Assembly: GCF_024756235.1 (NCBI RefSeq)
Contig: NZ_JANUGY010000006.1
Span: forward strand, 434,001 to 498,000
Length of the DNA: 64,000 bases
Reading direction: 5' to 3'
From: Massilia kyonggiensis
GTDB taxonomy: Bacteria; Pseudomonadota; Gammaproteobacteria; Burkholderiales; Burkholderiaceae_D
Shown: in pieces, positions 16,514 to 27,165 of the stretch
Numbering within the stretch: position 1 is the stretch's first letter
Layout: every line of letters starts with the position of its first letter
Translations under genes and position numbers: made by a program
Notes under the pieces: generated by a model
What the model was told of the DNA's origin: nothing
What the model saw: only the letters and a program-made list of their open reading frames with translations
Databases searched by the model: none

Positions 16514-17107
16514 TCAGGGCGTATCGTCTTTCATGCCGCCCCATCGCGGGGCGAGATCGTTCGTCACGCCCAGCAGGTCCATGACGCGCGCCACCGTGTG
16601 GTCGACCATCTCGTCGATGGTGGCGGGGCGATGATAAAAACTCGGCAGCGGCGGGAAGACGATTCCGCCCATTTCCGTGACCGCCGTCATGTTGCGCAGG
16701 TGCGCCAGGTTGAATGGCGTCTCGCGCACCATCAGGATCAGGCGCCGGCGTTCTTTCAGCACGACGTCGGCGGCGCGTGTGATCAGGTTGTCCGACAAAC
16801 CATGCGCGACCGCAGCCAGCGTCTTCATCGAACAGGGGGCAATCACCATGCCGTCCGTCTGGAACGAGCCACTGGCGATCGATGCGCCGATCTCGCGGTT
16901 GCGGTGCACCACGTGGGCGAGCGCTTCCACGTCGCGCCGTTGCAGGCCGACTTCCTGGTGCAGGGTGAGGGTGGCGGCGTCGGAAATGACGAGGTGCGTC
17001 TCGACGCCGGGTACGGCGGCCAGCCGCCGCAGCAGCTGCACGCCATAGATCGCGCCGGTCGCGCCGGTGACGGCGACGACGATCCGGCGCGGGCCGGAAT
17101 CAGCCAT
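16514..17107 (-). CDS. ubiX: Flavin prenyltransferase UbiX
   Basis: 197 residues. It attaches a dimethylallyl group to FMN to make prenyl-FMN, the cofactor of UbiD decarboxylases in ubiquinone synthesis. Seen are the N-terminal FMN loop ([12 protein letters not shown]), the SDAA stretch, the [14 protein letters not shown] segment and [13 protein letters not shown] near the active site, all typical of the family; the length is normal. Its ATG lies inside the 3' end of grxD (8-base overlap), so the two are probably co-translated. UbiD is not in this window. Confidence 0.94.
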   Translation of the reverse strand: MADSGPRRIVVAVTGATGAIYGVQLLRRLAAVPGVETHLVISDAATLTLHQEVGLQRRDVEALAHVVHRNREIGASIASGSFQTDGMVIAPCSMKTLAAVAHGLSDNLITRAADVVLKERRRLILMVRETPFNLAHLRNMTAVTEMGGIVFPPLPSFYHRPATIDEMVDHTVARVMDLLGVTNDLAPRWGGMKDDTP

Positions 17108-17417
17108 TCTTCTTGAGCAGGGCCTGCAGTTCGCCGGATTCGTACATTTCCGTCATGATGTCGGAACCGCCGACGAATTCGCCGTTCACGTACAGCTGCG
17201 GGATGGTCGGCCAGTTCGAGTATTCCTTGATGCCCTGGCGGACTTCCGCGTCTTCCAGCACGTTCACGGTGGCGATGTTATCGACGCCGCAAGCTTTCAG
17301 GATTTGGATCGCGCGGCCCGAAAAACCGCATTGCGGGAACTGGGCGGTGCCCTTCATGAACAGCACGACGGGCGTGTTGGTCACGGTCTCTTTGATCCAG
17401 GATTGTACGTCGCTCAT
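17100..17417 (-). CDS. grxD: Monothiol glutaredoxin (Grx4 type)
   Basis: 105 residues with the monothiol active site CGFS at 30-33, preceded by MKGTAQFPQ. Family members bind a [2Fe-2S] cluster with glutathione and take part in iron-sulfur delivery, often with BolA-type proteins; an ibaG gene lies further right in this window. The glutathione-binding [25 protein letters not shown] region is intact, though split here by normal family variation. AAAGGCAG precedes the ATG. Its stop overlaps the ubiX start. Confidence 0.95.
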   Translation of the reverse strand: MSDVQSWIKETVTNTPVVLFMKGTAQFPQCGFSGRAIQILKACGVDNIATVNVLEDAEVRQGIKEYSNWPTIPQLYVNGEFVGGSDIMTEMYESGELQALLKKNG

Positions 17418-17466
17418 TTGGTTCTGCCTTTGGTGAGAATTTGAGTAGATGACGGCATTTTATAAG

Positions 17467-17488
17467 AAAACCGGGACCGGCGTCCCGG
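17467..17488 (-). terminator. Intrinsic terminator of tex
   Basis: Read on the minus strand, CCGGGAC pairs with GTCCCGG around a 4-base loop and is followed at once by TTTTCTTAT. It lies just after the tex stop codon (17497) and before the grxD start. Confidence 0.8.
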
Positions 17489-17496
17489 CCGCCCAT

Positions 17497-19857
17497 TCAA
17501 CGCTTCAACTTGGCAAACGCCGCCGCCATCGCGCCGCCGCCTGGCGCCGACCGCTCCTGTTTCTGGTGCTTATTTTGGTGATCCGCAAGGCGCTTGCGGT
17601 CGTCCCGATCCCCGCGCTGCTGAGGTTGCGACCCCGCCTGCGGTGCGCTGTCCGACAAGCGCATCGTGAGCGCGATGCGCTTGCGCTTGACGTCCACTTC
17701 CAGCACTTTCACCTTCACGACCTGGCCCGCCTTGACGACCGTGTGCGGGTCCTTCACGAACGTGTTCGACAGCGCGGAGATGTGCACGAGGCCATCCTGG
17801 TGCACGCCGATGTCGACGAAGGCGCCGAACGCCGCGACGTTCGTGACGACGCCTTCCAGGATCATGTCCGGACGCAGGTCCGAAATCTCCTCGACGCCTT
17901 CCTTGAACGTGGCCGTCGTGAATTCCGGACGCGGATCGCGGCCCGGCTTTTCCAGTTCCTTCAGGATGTCGGTCACGGTCGGCACGCCGAATTTGTCGTC
18001 GGCATACTTCGCCGGATTCAGGCGTTTGACCAGCGCGCTGTCGCCGATGACGGATTTGATGTCTTTCTGGATGTCGGCCAGGATCTTCTCGACGACCGGG
18101 TACGATTCCGGGTGCACGGCCGACGCATCCAGCGGATTGTCGCCGTTTACGATGCGCAGGAAACCCGCCGCCAGTTCGAACGTTTTATCTCCCAGGCGCG
18201 GCACCTTTTTCAGCGCCGCGCGCGACGCGAACGCGCCTTGTTGGTCGCGGTAGTTGACGATGCTTTGCGCGACGCTGGACGACAGGCCCGACACGCGCGC
18301 GAGCAGCGGCGCCGACGCCGTGTTGACGTCCACGCCGACCGCGTTCACGCAATCCTCGACGACGGCGTCGAGCTGGCGCGCGAGCTGCGTCTGCGACACG
18401 TCGTGCTGGTACTGGCCCACGCCGATCGACTTCGGATCGATTTTCACGAGCTCCGCGAGCGGATCCTGCAGGCGGCGTGCGATGGAGACGGCGCCACGCA
18501 GCGACACGTCCAGTTCCGGCAGTTCGCGCGACGCGAATTCCGACGCCGAGTACACCGACGCGCCGGCTTCCGACACGACGATCTTCGTCAGCTTCAGCTC
18601 CGGATGCTGCTTGATGAGGTCCTGCGCCAGTTTATCGGTCTCGCGCGATGCCGTGCCGTTGCCGATCGAGATCAGCGAGACGTTGTGTTTCGCGGCGAGT
18701 TTCGCCAGCGTGTGCAGCGAACCGTCCCAGTCGTTGCGCGGCGCGTGCGGGTAGATGGTCGATGTGTCGACCACCTTGCCGGTCGCGTCGACGACGGCCA
18801 CTTTCACGCCTGTGCGGAGGCCCGGGTCGAGGCCCATCGTCGCGCGCGGGCCCGCGGGTGCGGCCAACAAGAGGTCCTTCAGGTTGCGTGCGAAGACCTG
18901 GATCGCATCGCCCTCGGCCTTTTCGCGCAAGGCGCCCATCAGCTCCGTCTCGATGTACATGAAGCTCTTCACGCGCCACGTCCAGCGCGCCGTGTCGAGC
19001 AGCCATTTGTCGGCGGGGCGGCCCGCGCCCTTGATGCCGAAGCGCGCGGCGATGCGGCTTTCGCACGGGTTGTGCGGCGCGTCCCACTTCGGCTTTTCCG
19101 GCTCGGAATCGAGGCGCAGGGTCACGTCCAATATTCCCTCGCGGCGGCCGCGCATCAGCGCCAGCGCGCGGTGCGACGGGATGGTGGCAAGCGTCTCCGA
19201 ATAATCGAAGTAGTCGGCGAATTTCTCGCCTTCTTCCTGCTTGCCGTCGACGACCTTCGATTCGACGACGCCGTGCTCCTGCACGTATTCGCGCAGCGAC
19301 TGCAGCAGCTCGGCGTCTTCCGCGAAGCGCTCCATCAGGATCTGGCGTGCGCCGTCCAGCGCGGCCTTCGTATCGGCCACGCCGGGGTTCGCGACGCCAT
19401 CGGCATTCGTGAACGCTTCGCGCAGATACTTGGCTGCTTCCGCTTCCGGATCGCGCGACGGATCGTCGAGCAGGTCATCGGCCAGCGGCTTCAGGCCGGC
19501 CTCGATCGCGATCTGGGCCTTCGTGCGGCGCTTCTGCTTGTACGGCAGGTACAGGTCTTCCAGGCGCGTCTTGTCTTCCGCGAGCGAGATCGCCTGCAGC
19601 AGCTCCGGCGTCATCTTGTTCTGTTCCGTGATGGAGGAAATGATGGCGGCGCGGCGGTCTTCCAGTTCGCGCAGGTAGCGCAGGCGTTCTTCCAGCAGGC
19701 GCAGCTGGGTGTCGTCGAGACCGCCCGTGGCTTCCTTGCGGTAGCGGGCGATGAAAGGGACGGTCGCGCCTTCGTCGAGCAGGGCGATGGCGGCGGCCAC
19801 CTGTGCCGGTTTGGCGGACAGTTCTTGAGCGAGGCGTTGTTCGATCGAAGGCAGCAT
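17497..19857 (-). CDS. tex: Tex-family RNA-binding transcription accessory protein
   Basis: 786 residues from the ATG at 19857 (an upstream TTG is less likely). Order of parts: N-terminal helical Tex domain with the hallmark [19 protein letters not shown] near residue 35; a YqgF/RNase-H-like domain around 330-450 ([16 protein letters not shown]); helix-hairpin-helix repeats around 490-560 ([16 protein letters not shown]); and an S1 RNA-binding domain near 635-710 ([25 protein letters not shown]). Tex is a conserved nucleic-acid-binding factor affecting transcription and envelope or toxin genes in some species. Single gene with its own terminator. Confidence 0.95.
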   Translation of the reverse strand: MLPSIEQRLAQELSAKPAQVAAAIALLDEGATVPFIARYRKEATGGLDDTQLRLLEERLRYLRELEDRRAAIISSITEQNKMTPELLQAISLAEDKTRLEDLYLPYKQKRRTKAQIAIEAGLKPLADDLLDDPSRDPEAEAAKYLREAFTNADGVANPGVADTKAALDGARQILMERFAEDAELLQSLREYVQEHGVVESKVVDGKQEEGEKFADYFDYSETLATIPSHRALALMRGRREGILDVTLRLDSEPEKPKWDAPHNPCESRIAARFGIKGAGRPADKWLLDTARWTWRVKSFMYIETELMGALREKAEGDAIQVFARNLKDLLLAAPAGPRATMGLDPGLRTGVKVAVVDATGKVVDTSTIYPHAPRNDWDGSLHTLAKLAAKHNVSLISIGNGTASRETDKLAQDLIKQHPELKLTKIVVSEAGASVYSASEFASRELPELDVSLRGAVSIARRLQDPLAELVKIDPKSIGVGQYQHDVSQTQLARQLDAVVEDCVNAVGVDVNTASAPLLARVSGLSSSVAQSIVNYRDQQGAFASRAALKKVPRLGDKTFELAAGFLRIVNGDNPLDASAVHPESYPVVEKILADIQKDIKSVIGDSALVKRLNPAKYADDKFGVPTVTDILKELEKPGRDPRPEFTTATFKEGVEEISDLRPDMILEGVVTNVAAFGAFVDIGVHQDGLVHISALSNTFVKDPHTVVKAGQVVKVKVLEVDVKRKRIALTMRLSDSAPQAGSQPQQRGDRDDRKRLADHQNKHQKQERSAPGGGAMAAAFAKLKR

Positions 19858-19963
19858 GGGTTGGTTGCAATGTTCGGTGAATCGAACCGGCAATGATACG
19901 CAATCGCGGGCGATGCGCCAGTCTTGACACGCAGAGCGATATCAAGGTGGCACAACGCCTTTA

Positions 19964-20668
19964 TCAATCCTGCAAGAGTTCCGCCAGCACGATCTCCGTA
20001 TCGTCCTGCGCCGCGATCGTGATCATGGCTTCGTCCACGATGCCGGCCCCGTCGCGCGCCGCGAGCGTCACGTCGTTGACGGTGACGCGGCCCGCCGTCG
20101 TGACGAGATAGGCACCGTGGTCCGGCGGCAGCCGGTGTTCGATCGCGTCGCCGGCGCGCAGGGTGGCTCCGAGCAGGCGCGCATCCGCGTCGATGGGCAA
20201 CGCGCCTTCATCCCCCGCATCGCCGCTGGCCAGCACGGTCAGGGCGCCGGCACGTTCGTCGCGCGGGAAGCGCCGTGTGGCCCACGACGGCGCGCCGCCC
20301 GGCGTGCGCGGACGCAGCCAGATCTGGTACAGCAGCAGCGGCACGGCGCCGTCGTTGCGCTCGCTGTGGCGGATGCCGCTGCCGGCGCGCATCGCCTGTA
20401 CGTCGCCGGCGGCGACCGTCGAACGGTTGCCGAGGCTGTCCTCGTGGGTGACGGCGCCCTGGCGCACGTACGTCACGATCTCGACGTCGCGGTGGCCGTG
20501 CATCCCGAAGCCCGTATGCGGCGCGAACGCGTCGTCGTTCCAGGCCCGGAGCGGGCCGATCGCGCCGTGCTCCGGACGGCCCATGCCGTCGACGGCCACG
20601 TGCAGCCGGGCGTTCAGCCAGCCCAGGTCATGGCCACCCAGGGCGGCGTAGGGACGATGGTCGATCAT
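19964..20668 (-). CDS. Pirin-family bicupin protein
   Basis: 234 residues, a short pirin. The metal-binding motif of the N-terminal cupin is seen in GFGMHGHRDVEIVTYV (His pair plus later Glu), followed by GDVQAMRAGSGIRHSE, the family signature. The C-terminal cupin is degenerate. Bacterial pirins such as YhhW act as quercetinases or redox sensors; the actual role here is not known. Its ATG lies 2 bases after the stop of the upstream SDR gene, so they form an operon that the divergent LysR gene probably controls. Confidence 0.9.
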   Translation of the reverse strand: MIDHRPYAALGGHDLGWLNARLHVAVDGMGRPEHGAIGPLRAWNDDAFAPHTGFGMHGHRDVEIVTYVRQGAVTHEDSLGNRSTVAAGDVQAMRAGSGIRHSERNDGAVPLLLYQIWLRPRTPGGAPSWATRRFPRDERAGALTVLASGDAGDEGALPIDADARLLGATLRAGDAIEHRLPPDHGAYLVTTAGRVTVNDVTLAARDGAGIVDEAMITIAAQDDTEIVLAELLQD

Positions 20669-20670
20669 GA

Positions 20671-21426
20671 TCAGATCTGCGCCTGGCCGCCATCGACGAA
20701 CAGCTCGGCGCCATTGACGAAGCTGGCGTCGTCGGACGCGAGGAACACGGCCGCTTTCGCGATCTCGTCCGGCTCGCCCACGCGGCCCAGCGGGATCTGC
20801 GCGGCCAGGTAGTCGACGAGGCCTTGCTGCGCGGCGGCGTCGGTGCCGGCCAGTTCGACGAGGCCGGGGGTACGCGTGGCGCCCGGGCTGATCGTGTTGA
20901 CGCGGATGCCGCGGTCTTTCAGGTCCAGGATCCAGTTGCGGGCAAAGGCGCGCACGGCGGCTTTGCTGGCGGCGTAGACGCTGAACGCCGGGGTGCCGGT
21001 GCTGCCGGCCGTCGAGCCGGTCAGGATCACCGAGGCGCCTGTCGACAGCAGCGGCAACGCTTTCTGCACGGTGAACAGCGTGCCCTTCACGTTGCGGCCG
21101 AAGGTGTCGTCGAACTGTTCTTCCGTGATCTCGCCGAGGGGCAGCATCGAGCCGCCGCCGGCGTTGGCGTACAGGACGTCCAGGCGGCCGAAGCGGGCGC
21201 GGATCTCCTCGTACAGGCCGTCCAGTGCGGCCAGGTCGCTGGAGTCGACGCGCAGGCCAATGGCGTCGTGGCCGATGGTCTTGACGGCGGCGTCCAGTTC
21301 GGCCTGGCGCCGGCCGGTGACGATCACCTGCGCGCCTTCGCGGGCGAAGCGTTGGGCGGTGGCCAGGCCGATGCCGCTGGTGGCACCGGTGACGAGAGCG
21401 ATTTTATTGGCGAGTTTGGCAGTCAT
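20671..21426 (-). CDS. SDR-family oxidoreductase
   Basis: 251 residues, a classical SDR: cofactor loop GATSGIG (14-20), NAG-like ANAGGG near 87-92, catalytic Ser138, Tyr151 and Lys155 (YAASK) and the PGATRTPG loop. The ATG at 21426 is preceded by CGGAGAA; the open frame further upstream is not supported by a ribosome site. It is the first gene of an operon with the pirin gene and is divergent from a LysR gene, a combination common in responses to quinones or electrophiles. The substrate is unknown. Confidence 0.9.
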   Translation of the reverse strand: MTAKLANKIALVTGATSGIGLATAQRFAREGAQVIVTGRRQAELDAAVKTIGHDAIGLRVDSSDLAALDGLYEEIRARFGRLDVLYANAGGGSMLPLGEITEEQFDDTFGRNVKGTLFTVQKALPLLSTGASVILTGSTAGSTGTPAFSVYAASKAAVRAFARNWILDLKDRGIRVNTISPGATRTPGLVELAGTDAAAQQGLVDYLAAQIPLGRVGEPDEIAKAAVFLASDDASFVNGAELFVDGGQAQI

Positions 21427-21507
21427 GATGTTCTCCGTTTCGGTTGATGTCGAAGTCGACGGAAACCATCGTACCGAGGTAAGGTCCACATTAAAATAGC
21501 ACTGATC

Positions 21508-21522
21508 GCAAAGTATCTTTGC
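21508..21522. promoter_or_regulatory. Dyad in the divergent SDR/lysR region
   Basis: GCAAAG and CTTTGC (21508-21513 and 21517-21522) form a 15-bp inverted repeat with a 3-base centre in the 197-base gap between the SDR and LysR starts. This is a good candidate for the LysR operator that controls both directions; binding is inferred. Confidence 0.4.
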
Positions 21523-21623
21523 ATTTTTGTCGTGCATACGCCGGAAGGCCGATAGGCACCGGCGCCCGGATGCCGTAACATGTCGGGTTCGATAACTCAT
21601 CGGTTCCCTGCCGACGACGAACG

Positions 21624-22544
21624 ATGTCCCTGTTGCCCGATTTCGAAGGTCTCGCGATGTTCGCCAAGGTGGCCGAGGAACGCTCGTTCGCCGGCGCCGC
21701 GCGTGCGCTGGGCGTGTCGGTGGCGACCGTGTCGCGGGCCGTCGCGCGGCTCGAGGAGCGGCTCGGGGCGAGACTCCTCAACCGCACGTCGCGCCAGCTG
21801 GCGCTGACCGAATTCGGCCGCACCATCGCGGACAGTGCATTGAAGATCTATCGCGAGGCGGAAGAGGCGGAACATGCCGCGCGCGAGATGTCGGCCCGGC
21901 CGCGCGGGCTCGTGCGGCTGGCCGTGCCGATGTCGTTCGGGCTGCGCTGGGTCGCGCCGCTGATGCCCGCGTTCTTCCGTGAATACCCCGATGTGCAGAT
22001 CGACCTGCACCTGTCCGATGCCACGGTCGACCTCGTCGGCCAGGGCTTCGATGCCGCCCTGCGCATCGCCGTGCTGCCCGATTCGTCGCTGGTGGCGCGC
22101 AAGCTGTGTCCGGTGGCGCAGATCCTCGTCGCCTCGCCCGAGTACCTGGCAACGCGGGGAACGCCGCGCCATCCCTCCGAACTCGTGAATCATCCGTGCC
22201 TCGGCTATACATACCGCACCCGCATCGACGTGTGGCGCTTCACCAACGCGACCGGAGAAGAAGCCGCGATCAAGCCGGAAGGGCCGCTGCGGGTGACGAA
22301 TTCGGATGCGCTGCTGCCCACCGTGTTGGAGGGCCTTGCGATTGCCGAGTTCCCTGAATTTATTGCGGCAGATCACGTGCGCGCCGGGCGGCTTGTCCCC
22401 ATACTGGAGGACTGGCATATGGCGCGCGGCGGCCTGTACTTCGTCACGCCATCGGCACGCACGCGGCCGGCCAAGGTGGAAGCCCTGGCCGGGTTCTTTG
22501 TAAAGCACCTGAGTGCGCCGGGCTGGCGCGAAAAAAATACGTGA
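21624..22544 (+). CDS. LysR-family transcriptional regulator
   Basis: 306 residues: an N-terminal winged HTH ([31 protein letters not shown]) and a LysR substrate domain. It is close to the DsdC/YafC-like subgroup often found divergent from SDR and pirin genes. No strong ribosome site precedes the ATG. It is divergent from the SDR-pirin operon, with a dyad at 21508-21522 between them. The inducing molecule is not known. Confidence 0.9.
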   Translation: MSLLPDFEGLAMFAKVAEERSFAGAARALGVSVATVSRAVARLEERLGARLLNRTSRQLALTEFGRTIADSALKIYREAEEAEHAAREMSARPRGLVRLAVPMSFGLRWVAPLMPAFFREYPDVQIDLHLSDATVDLVGQGFDAALRIAVLPDSSLVARKLCPVAQILVASPEYLATRGTPRHPSELVNHPCLGYTYRTRIDVWRFTNATGEEAAIKPEGPLRVTNSDALLPTVLEGLAIAEFPEFIAADHVRAGRLVPILEDWHMARGGLYFVTPSARTRPAKVEALAGFFVKHLSAPGWREKNT

Positions 22545-22698
22545 CGGGGGCTGGCAAAGCGGGTCGGCAGAGTGTAACTTCTACTCTTTTCGTCTCGTAA
22601 AGTTTTGCCCGCTACGTGCGATCCTTAACAAAGCTGTTCGGGTCGCATGGCGGATAATAGGAATTGTTGTTTTTTCAAATTAAAGACTCGTGAGACCC

Positions 22699-25600
22699 AT
22701 GCACACAGTTGATTTTCATCGCGACGACACCAGCGACGCACCGCCGGCTCGAGCACCCGCACGCGCTCCGGCCCTGCCCGCACCGGTGTTAAGCTGGCTG
22801 CAAAGGGTCGAGGCGGCAGCACATCCCCAGCCGAAGCTGACCGCGGAAGTCACTGACCCCAAGGCCGTCCAGTACAAATTCGTTTATGTCATGGCCCCGA
22901 CCAGCGGCGGCCGCCACGTCGCGGTGTGCCTGTGCAAGGCGCGCCTGCGCCCGAACGGGGACGTGGCCGCGGCCAGCCCGGTGAGCGAAGTGTTTTCGCT
23001 GCTGTCGGCGCCTCCCGCTTACCTTGAAGGCGACGACGAGGACCTGGTCCGGTTCTTCATCGCCATGCGCAGCGGCTCGAACCAGAGCACGAGCGCGACC
23101 GAGCCCAAGGGCAAGGTCGGCGCCATCCTGCTGCAGCAATTGCTCGCGCAGGGGAAACTGCTGTGGGCGAACTCGTGGTCCGACATGACCAATGGCCTGC
23201 TGTATCCGCTGCAGGCCGGTCCTGTGCGCAAGGCCAATCTCACGTGGCGCGACGAAGGCCGTGCGGCCAAGCTCGGCTGGTCAGTGGAACCGGCCAAGGG
23301 CGCGACGCACCCTGGCGCCGATCTCGTCGACTACATGCTGCCGACGGATCCGCCGTGGTACATCGACAACCTGTCGTGCGGCCCGCTGGACCTGAACCGC
23401 GGCGGCATCGACATCTCGCTGGCCGACCTGCAGGCGCTCGTGTCGCAGGCGCCGCCGCTGGCCGGCAACGATAAAAAGCGCGTGTCGCAACTGCTGCTGG
23501 CGCACGGCCTGCAACAGCTGATGCCGCTGCCGCAGCCGCTCACGCAGCGCATCCGCACGGACGTGAAACCGCAGCCGCACCTGCTGCTGGACGCCATTCC
23601 GCAAGCCGAGGGCAATGGCCAGCGCTGGCAGGATTTCGCCGTGCTGTCGTTCGACTACGACGGCCAGCGCATCTCGTTCGATCCGGCCCAGCGCGTCGTG
23701 CGCCAGATCGGCGACGTCACCGAAGTCATCGAGCGCGACGAAGCGCTGGAAGCGGCCGCACTGGATACCCTGAACAAGCTGGGCTTCCGCAAGCCGGCCA
23801 CGACGCCGCTGTCGGCCCTGTCCGGCGCGCTGCTGCTGGACGGCCAGGCGCACTGGCTGCGCTTTGCCGAAAACGACCTCGACGCGCTGTCCGACCTCGG
23901 CTGGCACGTGCAGAAGTCGCCGAAGTACCGCTACGACGTCGTGCCGGTCGAAGAGTGGTATGCCGACATCGACGAGCCGCCCGAAGCCGGCAACGCGTGG
24001 TTCGAGCTGGAACTGGGCATCGTCGTCAACCGCAAGCGCGTGCCGCTGCTGCCCGTGCTCGTGCAACTCATTCGCACGGCGCCGCTGGACTTCAATCCGG
24101 ACGTGCTGGCCGCCCACGCCGAGGCCGACCAGATGCTGGCGACCTTGCCGGACGGCGTGCGCGTGGCGCTGCCGTGGGGCCGCGTGAAGCCCATCCTGTC
24201 GACGCTGGGCGAGCTGTATTTCAACGACAAGATCAAGAATAAGGTCCGCCTGTCGACCCTGGATGCGGCGCGCCTGGAAGAACTCGCCAAAGGCACCGAA
24301 CTGAACTGGACAGGCGGCGAGCGCCTGCGCGAAACGGGCCGCAAGCTGAGCCAGTTCGGCAAGGTGAAGAAGGTCGATGCGCCGAAAGGCCTGCAGGCGA
24401 CCCTGCGCGATTACCAGCTCGACGGTCTCGCGTGGATGCAATTCCTGCGCGAATACGACCTGGGCGGCATCCTCGCCGACGACATGGGTCTCGGTAAAAC
24501 CGTGCAGACGATCGCCCACATCCTGACGGAAAAGGAAGCGGGCCGCCTGACGAGCCCGGCGCTGGTCATCGCGCCGACGAGCCTCATGACGAACTGGATG
24601 GAAGAAGCGGCGCGCTTCGCCCCGGACCTGAAGGTGCTCCTGCTGCAGGGCAAGGAGCGCATGGACCTGTTCGACCAGATCGATGGCGCCGACATCGTGC
24701 TGACGACGTACGCGCTGCTGCCGCGCGATGAGGAAAAGCTGCGCGAGCACCAGTACCACCTCGTGATCCTGGACGAATCGCACTACATCAAGAATACCCG
24801 CTCGAAGGCGGCGCAGACGGCCGGTTCGCTGAATGCGCGCCACCGCCTGTGCCTGTCCGGCACGCCGCTGGAAAACCACCTGGGCGAGCTGTGGTCGCAA
24901 TTCCACTTCCTGCTGCCGGGCCTGCTCGGCGACGAGAAGACCTTTAATACGCAGTTCCGTCACCCGATCGAGCGCCAGGACGACCCGGTGCGCCGCATGC
25001 TGCTGAACCGCCGCATCAAGCCGTTCCTGCTGCGCCGTACGAAGGATCACGTGGCGAAAGAGCTGCCGGAAAAGACGGAGATGATCCGCCGCATCGAGAT
25101 CACGGGTCCGCAGCGCGACCTGTACGAGACCGTGCGCCTGGCGATGGACAAGAAGGTGCGCGAGGAGATCGACCGCAAGGGCGTGGCGCGCAGCCAGATC
25201 GTCATCCTGGAAGCGCTGCTGAAACTGCGCCAGGTCTGCTGCGACCCGCGTCTGGTGAAAGCCATGCCGGGCAAGAAGAACACGGCGGCCGTGTCGGCCA
25301 AGCTGACCGACCTGATGCAGATGGTCGACGACCTGCTGGGAGAAGGCCGCAAGATCCTCGTGTTCTCGCAGTTCACGAGCATGCTGGGCCTGATCGAGGA
25401 AGAACTCGATGCGCGCAAGATCCCGTACGCGATCCTCACCGGCGAGACGCGCGACCGTTCCGCGCAGGTTGCCGCGTTCCAGCAGGGTGCCGTGCCGATC
25501 TTCCTGATCAGCCTCAAGGCGGGCGGCGTGGGCCTGAACCTGACCGCAGCCGACACGGTCATCCACTACGACCCGTGGTGGAACCCGGCGGCCGAGAACC

Positions 25601-25809
25601 AGGCGACGGACCGTGCATGGCGCATCGGGCAGGACAAGCCGGTGTTCGTCTATAAACTGATCGCGAAGGGCACGCTGGAAGAAAAGATCCAGCTGCTGCA
25701 GCAAAAGAAATCCGAGCTGGCGGCGTCGATCCTGGCCGAAGGCGAATCGCAGAAGATGGCGCTCACGCAGGAAGACCTGCAGGCGATCTTCGCGCCGCTG
25801 GACGAGTAA
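22699..25809 (+). CDS. SNF2-family DEAD/DEAH-box ATPase
   Basis: 1036 residues from the ATG at 22699 (a GTG three codons earlier is also open). The N-terminal half (about 1-560) is specific to bacterial SNF2 proteins and has no clear known domain; the first residues are Pro/Ala-rich. The ATPase core follows: motif I with DDMGLGKT near 594-601, motif II DESH near 690, motif III LSGTPLENH, and the C-terminal helicase half with AGGVGLNLTAAD and ATDRAWRIGQ (motifs V and VI). It probably remodels protein-DNA or RNA polymerase complexes (compare RapA), but no specific target is indicated. A strong terminator follows. Confidence 0.93.
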   Translation: MHTVDFHRDDTSDAPPARAPARAPALPAPVLSWLQRVEAAAHPQPKLTAEVTDPKAVQYKFVYVMAPTSGGRHVAVCLCKARLRPNGDVAAASPVSEVFSLLSAPPAYLEGDDEDLVRFFIAMRSGSNQSTSATEPKGKVGAILLQQLLAQGKLLWANSWSDMTNGLLYPLQAGPVRKANLTWRDEGRAAKLGWSVEPAKGATHPGADLVDYMLPTDPPWYIDNLSCGPLDLNRGGIDISLADLQALVSQAPPLAGNDKKRVSQLLLAHGLQQLMPLPQPLTQRIRTDVKPQPHLLLDAIPQAEGNGQRWQDFAVLSFDYDGQRISFDPAQRVVRQIGDVTEVIERDEALEAAALDTLNKLGFRKPATTPLSALSGALLLDGQAHWLRFAENDLDALSDLGWHVQKSPKYRYDVVPVEEWYADIDEPPEAGNAWFELELGIVVNRKRVPLLPVLVQLIRTAPLDFNPDVLAAHAEADQMLATLPDGVRVALPWGRVKPILSTLGELYFNDKIKNKVRLSTLDAARLEELAKGTELNWTGGERLRETGRKLSQFGKVKKVDAPKGLQATLRDYQLDGLAWMQFLREYDLGGILADDMGLGKTVQTIAHILTEKEAGRLTSPALVIAPTSLMTNWMEEAARFAPDLKVLLLQGKERMDLFDQIDGADIVLTTYALLPRDEEKLREHQYHLVILDESHYIKNTRSKAAQTAGSLNARHRLCLSGTPLENHLGELWSQFHFLLPGLLGDEKTFNTQFRHPIERQDDPVRRMLLNRRIKPFLLRRTKDHVAKELPEKTEMIRRIEITGPQRDLYETVRLAMDKKVREEIDRKGVARSQIVILEALLKLRQVCCDPRLVKAMPGKKNTAAVSAKLTDLMQMVDDLLGEGRKILVFSQFTSMLGLIEEELDARKIPYAILTGETRDRSAQVAAFQQGAVPIFLISLKAGGVGLNLTAADTVIHYDPWWNPAAENQATDRAWRIGQDKPVFVYKLIAKGTLEEKIQLLQQKKSELAASILAEGESQKMALTQEDLQAIFAPLDE

Positions 25810-25830
25810 GCGCGGCCGTGTGTGGTCAAG

Positions 25831-25860
25831 AGGGCAAGCCAGGGCGGCTTGCCCTTTTTT
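25831..25860 (+). terminator. Intrinsic terminator after the SNF2 gene
   Basis: AGGGCAAGCC (25831-25840) pairs with GGCTTGCCCT (25846-25855) around a 5-base loop and is followed directly by a run of T. Confidence 0.9.
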
Positions 25861-25991
25861 ATTTGCGTATGCATATATTGCTTATCTGCGTATTCTGCGT
25901 GTTTGACGCAACGGCAGAGGCCAGTTATCTATGCAAAGCGTTATATCGGGCACTATACTTATTGTCTGGAATCATTCTCATTAAGGCCATC

Positions 25992-27116
25992 ATGACCGAC
26001 ATCGCCACGGCGGACGCCTTTCGCACGATTGCCGAGTTGGGCGGTGACCTCGCGTTCATCCTCGATTGCGCCACGGGCCTACCGGACTATGTCAGCCCCG
26101 GCGTCGACGACATGCTCGGCTATTCGATCGCCGACATCCGCGCGCAGGTGGAGCAGGGCGGCGACGGCCCGCTGGCGCCCCTGTGCGCCGGCCTGCCGGA
26201 GCGCCTGCGCCGGTTTGCCGCCGGCGACGGTTCGCGCCTGCGCGTGATGCGCGAGTTCGACCTGCGCCGGCCGGACGGGAGCGAAGTGGCCGTCGAGGTG
26301 ATTTCGACCCTGGCGCTGGACGACGCCGGCCAGCCGCGGGCGCTGCTGGGCCTCGTGCGCGACGTGTCCGCGCGGCGCGAGCGGGAGCGCGAGAGAAAAC
26401 GGTTTGCCAGCATGCTGAACCACGAGTTCCGCACGCCGCTGTCGACGATCGACGGCGCGATCCAGCGCCTCGAAGCGCTTGGCACGAAGGCGGACGAGGC
26501 GACGCGCGAGCGCTATCGCAAGATCGCCACCGCGACGGACCGCCTGATCGCGATGCTGGACGATTATCTGTCCCCCGAACGCATGGCCGCGCTCGGCAGC
26601 CAGCGCCGCGAGAACAAGGTCGGGCCGAAACTGTTGCTGGAAGAATTGGTGGCGCAGGCGCGCGCGGCCGGACGCCCGGTGACGCTGGCGGCCGCCGACC
26701 TGCCGGCCGCGCTGCGGAGCGAACCGTCCGGCTTGCGTCTGGCGCTCAAGGTGTTATTGGACAATGCCCTGCGCTATACGCCGGCCGGCACTGCGCTGCA
26801 TGCGACGGGACGGCGCGTCGACGGCGGCGTCGAGCTGGCGCTGCGCGACGAGGGACATGGCGTGCCGGCGGACGACGTCGCGCGCATCTTCGACAAGGGC
26901 TACCGCGGCGCGAATGCGGAAGGTGTCCCGGGCAGTGGGCTCGGGTTGTACATGGCGCGCTCCGTGGTCGAAGTGCATGGCGGCAGTTTGACATATGCAT
27001 GTCCACCAGAGGGCGGCGCCGCGTTCAGGCTATGGCTGCCGGCACAGGCGAGCGGGGCAAAAAGTCTTGCTTCCGGAATGAGCAACAGTGATAATCGGAA
27101 TGGCGACCGGGGTTAG
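25992..27116 (+). CDS. Soluble PAS-domain sensor histidine kinase
   Basis: 374 residues with no membrane helix, so a cytoplasmic sensor. A PAS domain occupies about 8-128 (YVSPGVDDMLGYS; ending LLGLVRDVSARRERERER). HisKA has the phospho-accepting His144 in NHEFRTPL. HATPase follows with N-box LLDNALRYTPAGT, G1 RDEGHGVP and G2 GSGLGLYMAR. Start chosen at 25992 because AAGG lies before it; the open frame extends further left without support. The response regulator gene starts 50 bases after its stop. The signal is unknown; soluble PAS kinases often sense redox or a small ligand. Confidence 0.9.
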   Translation: MTDIATADAFRTIAELGGDLAFILDCATGLPDYVSPGVDDMLGYSIADIRAQVEQGGDGPLAPLCAGLPERLRRFAAGDGSRLRVMREFDLRRPDGSEVAVEVISTLALDDAGQPRALLGLVRDVSARRERERERKRFASMLNHEFRTPLSTIDGAIQRLEALGTKADEATRERYRKIATATDRLIAMLDDYLSPERMAALGSQRRENKVGPKLLLEELVAQARAAGRPVTLAAADLPAALRSEPSGLRLALKVLLDNALRYTPAGTALHATGRRVDGGVELALRDEGHGVPADDVARIFDKGYRGANAEGVPGSGLGLYMARSVVEVHGGSLTYACPPEGGAAFRLWLPAQASGAKSLASGMSNSDNRNGDRG

Positions 27117-27165
27117 CCGCCCGACAACGAAGCCGGGAATACGAAACAAGGAATTGGCAAAACCC

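Noticed and set aside
19858..19893. An earlier TTG start for tex
   Set aside because: The extra residues are not typical of Tex and the ATG at 19857 gives a canonical start.
17449..19896. An 815-codon frame antisense to tex
   Set aside because: tex is intact with all domains and its antisense translation has no recognisable motif.
23281..25704. An 807-codon frame antisense to the SNF2 gene
   Set aside because: Shadow of a conserved helicase; no motif and skewed composition.
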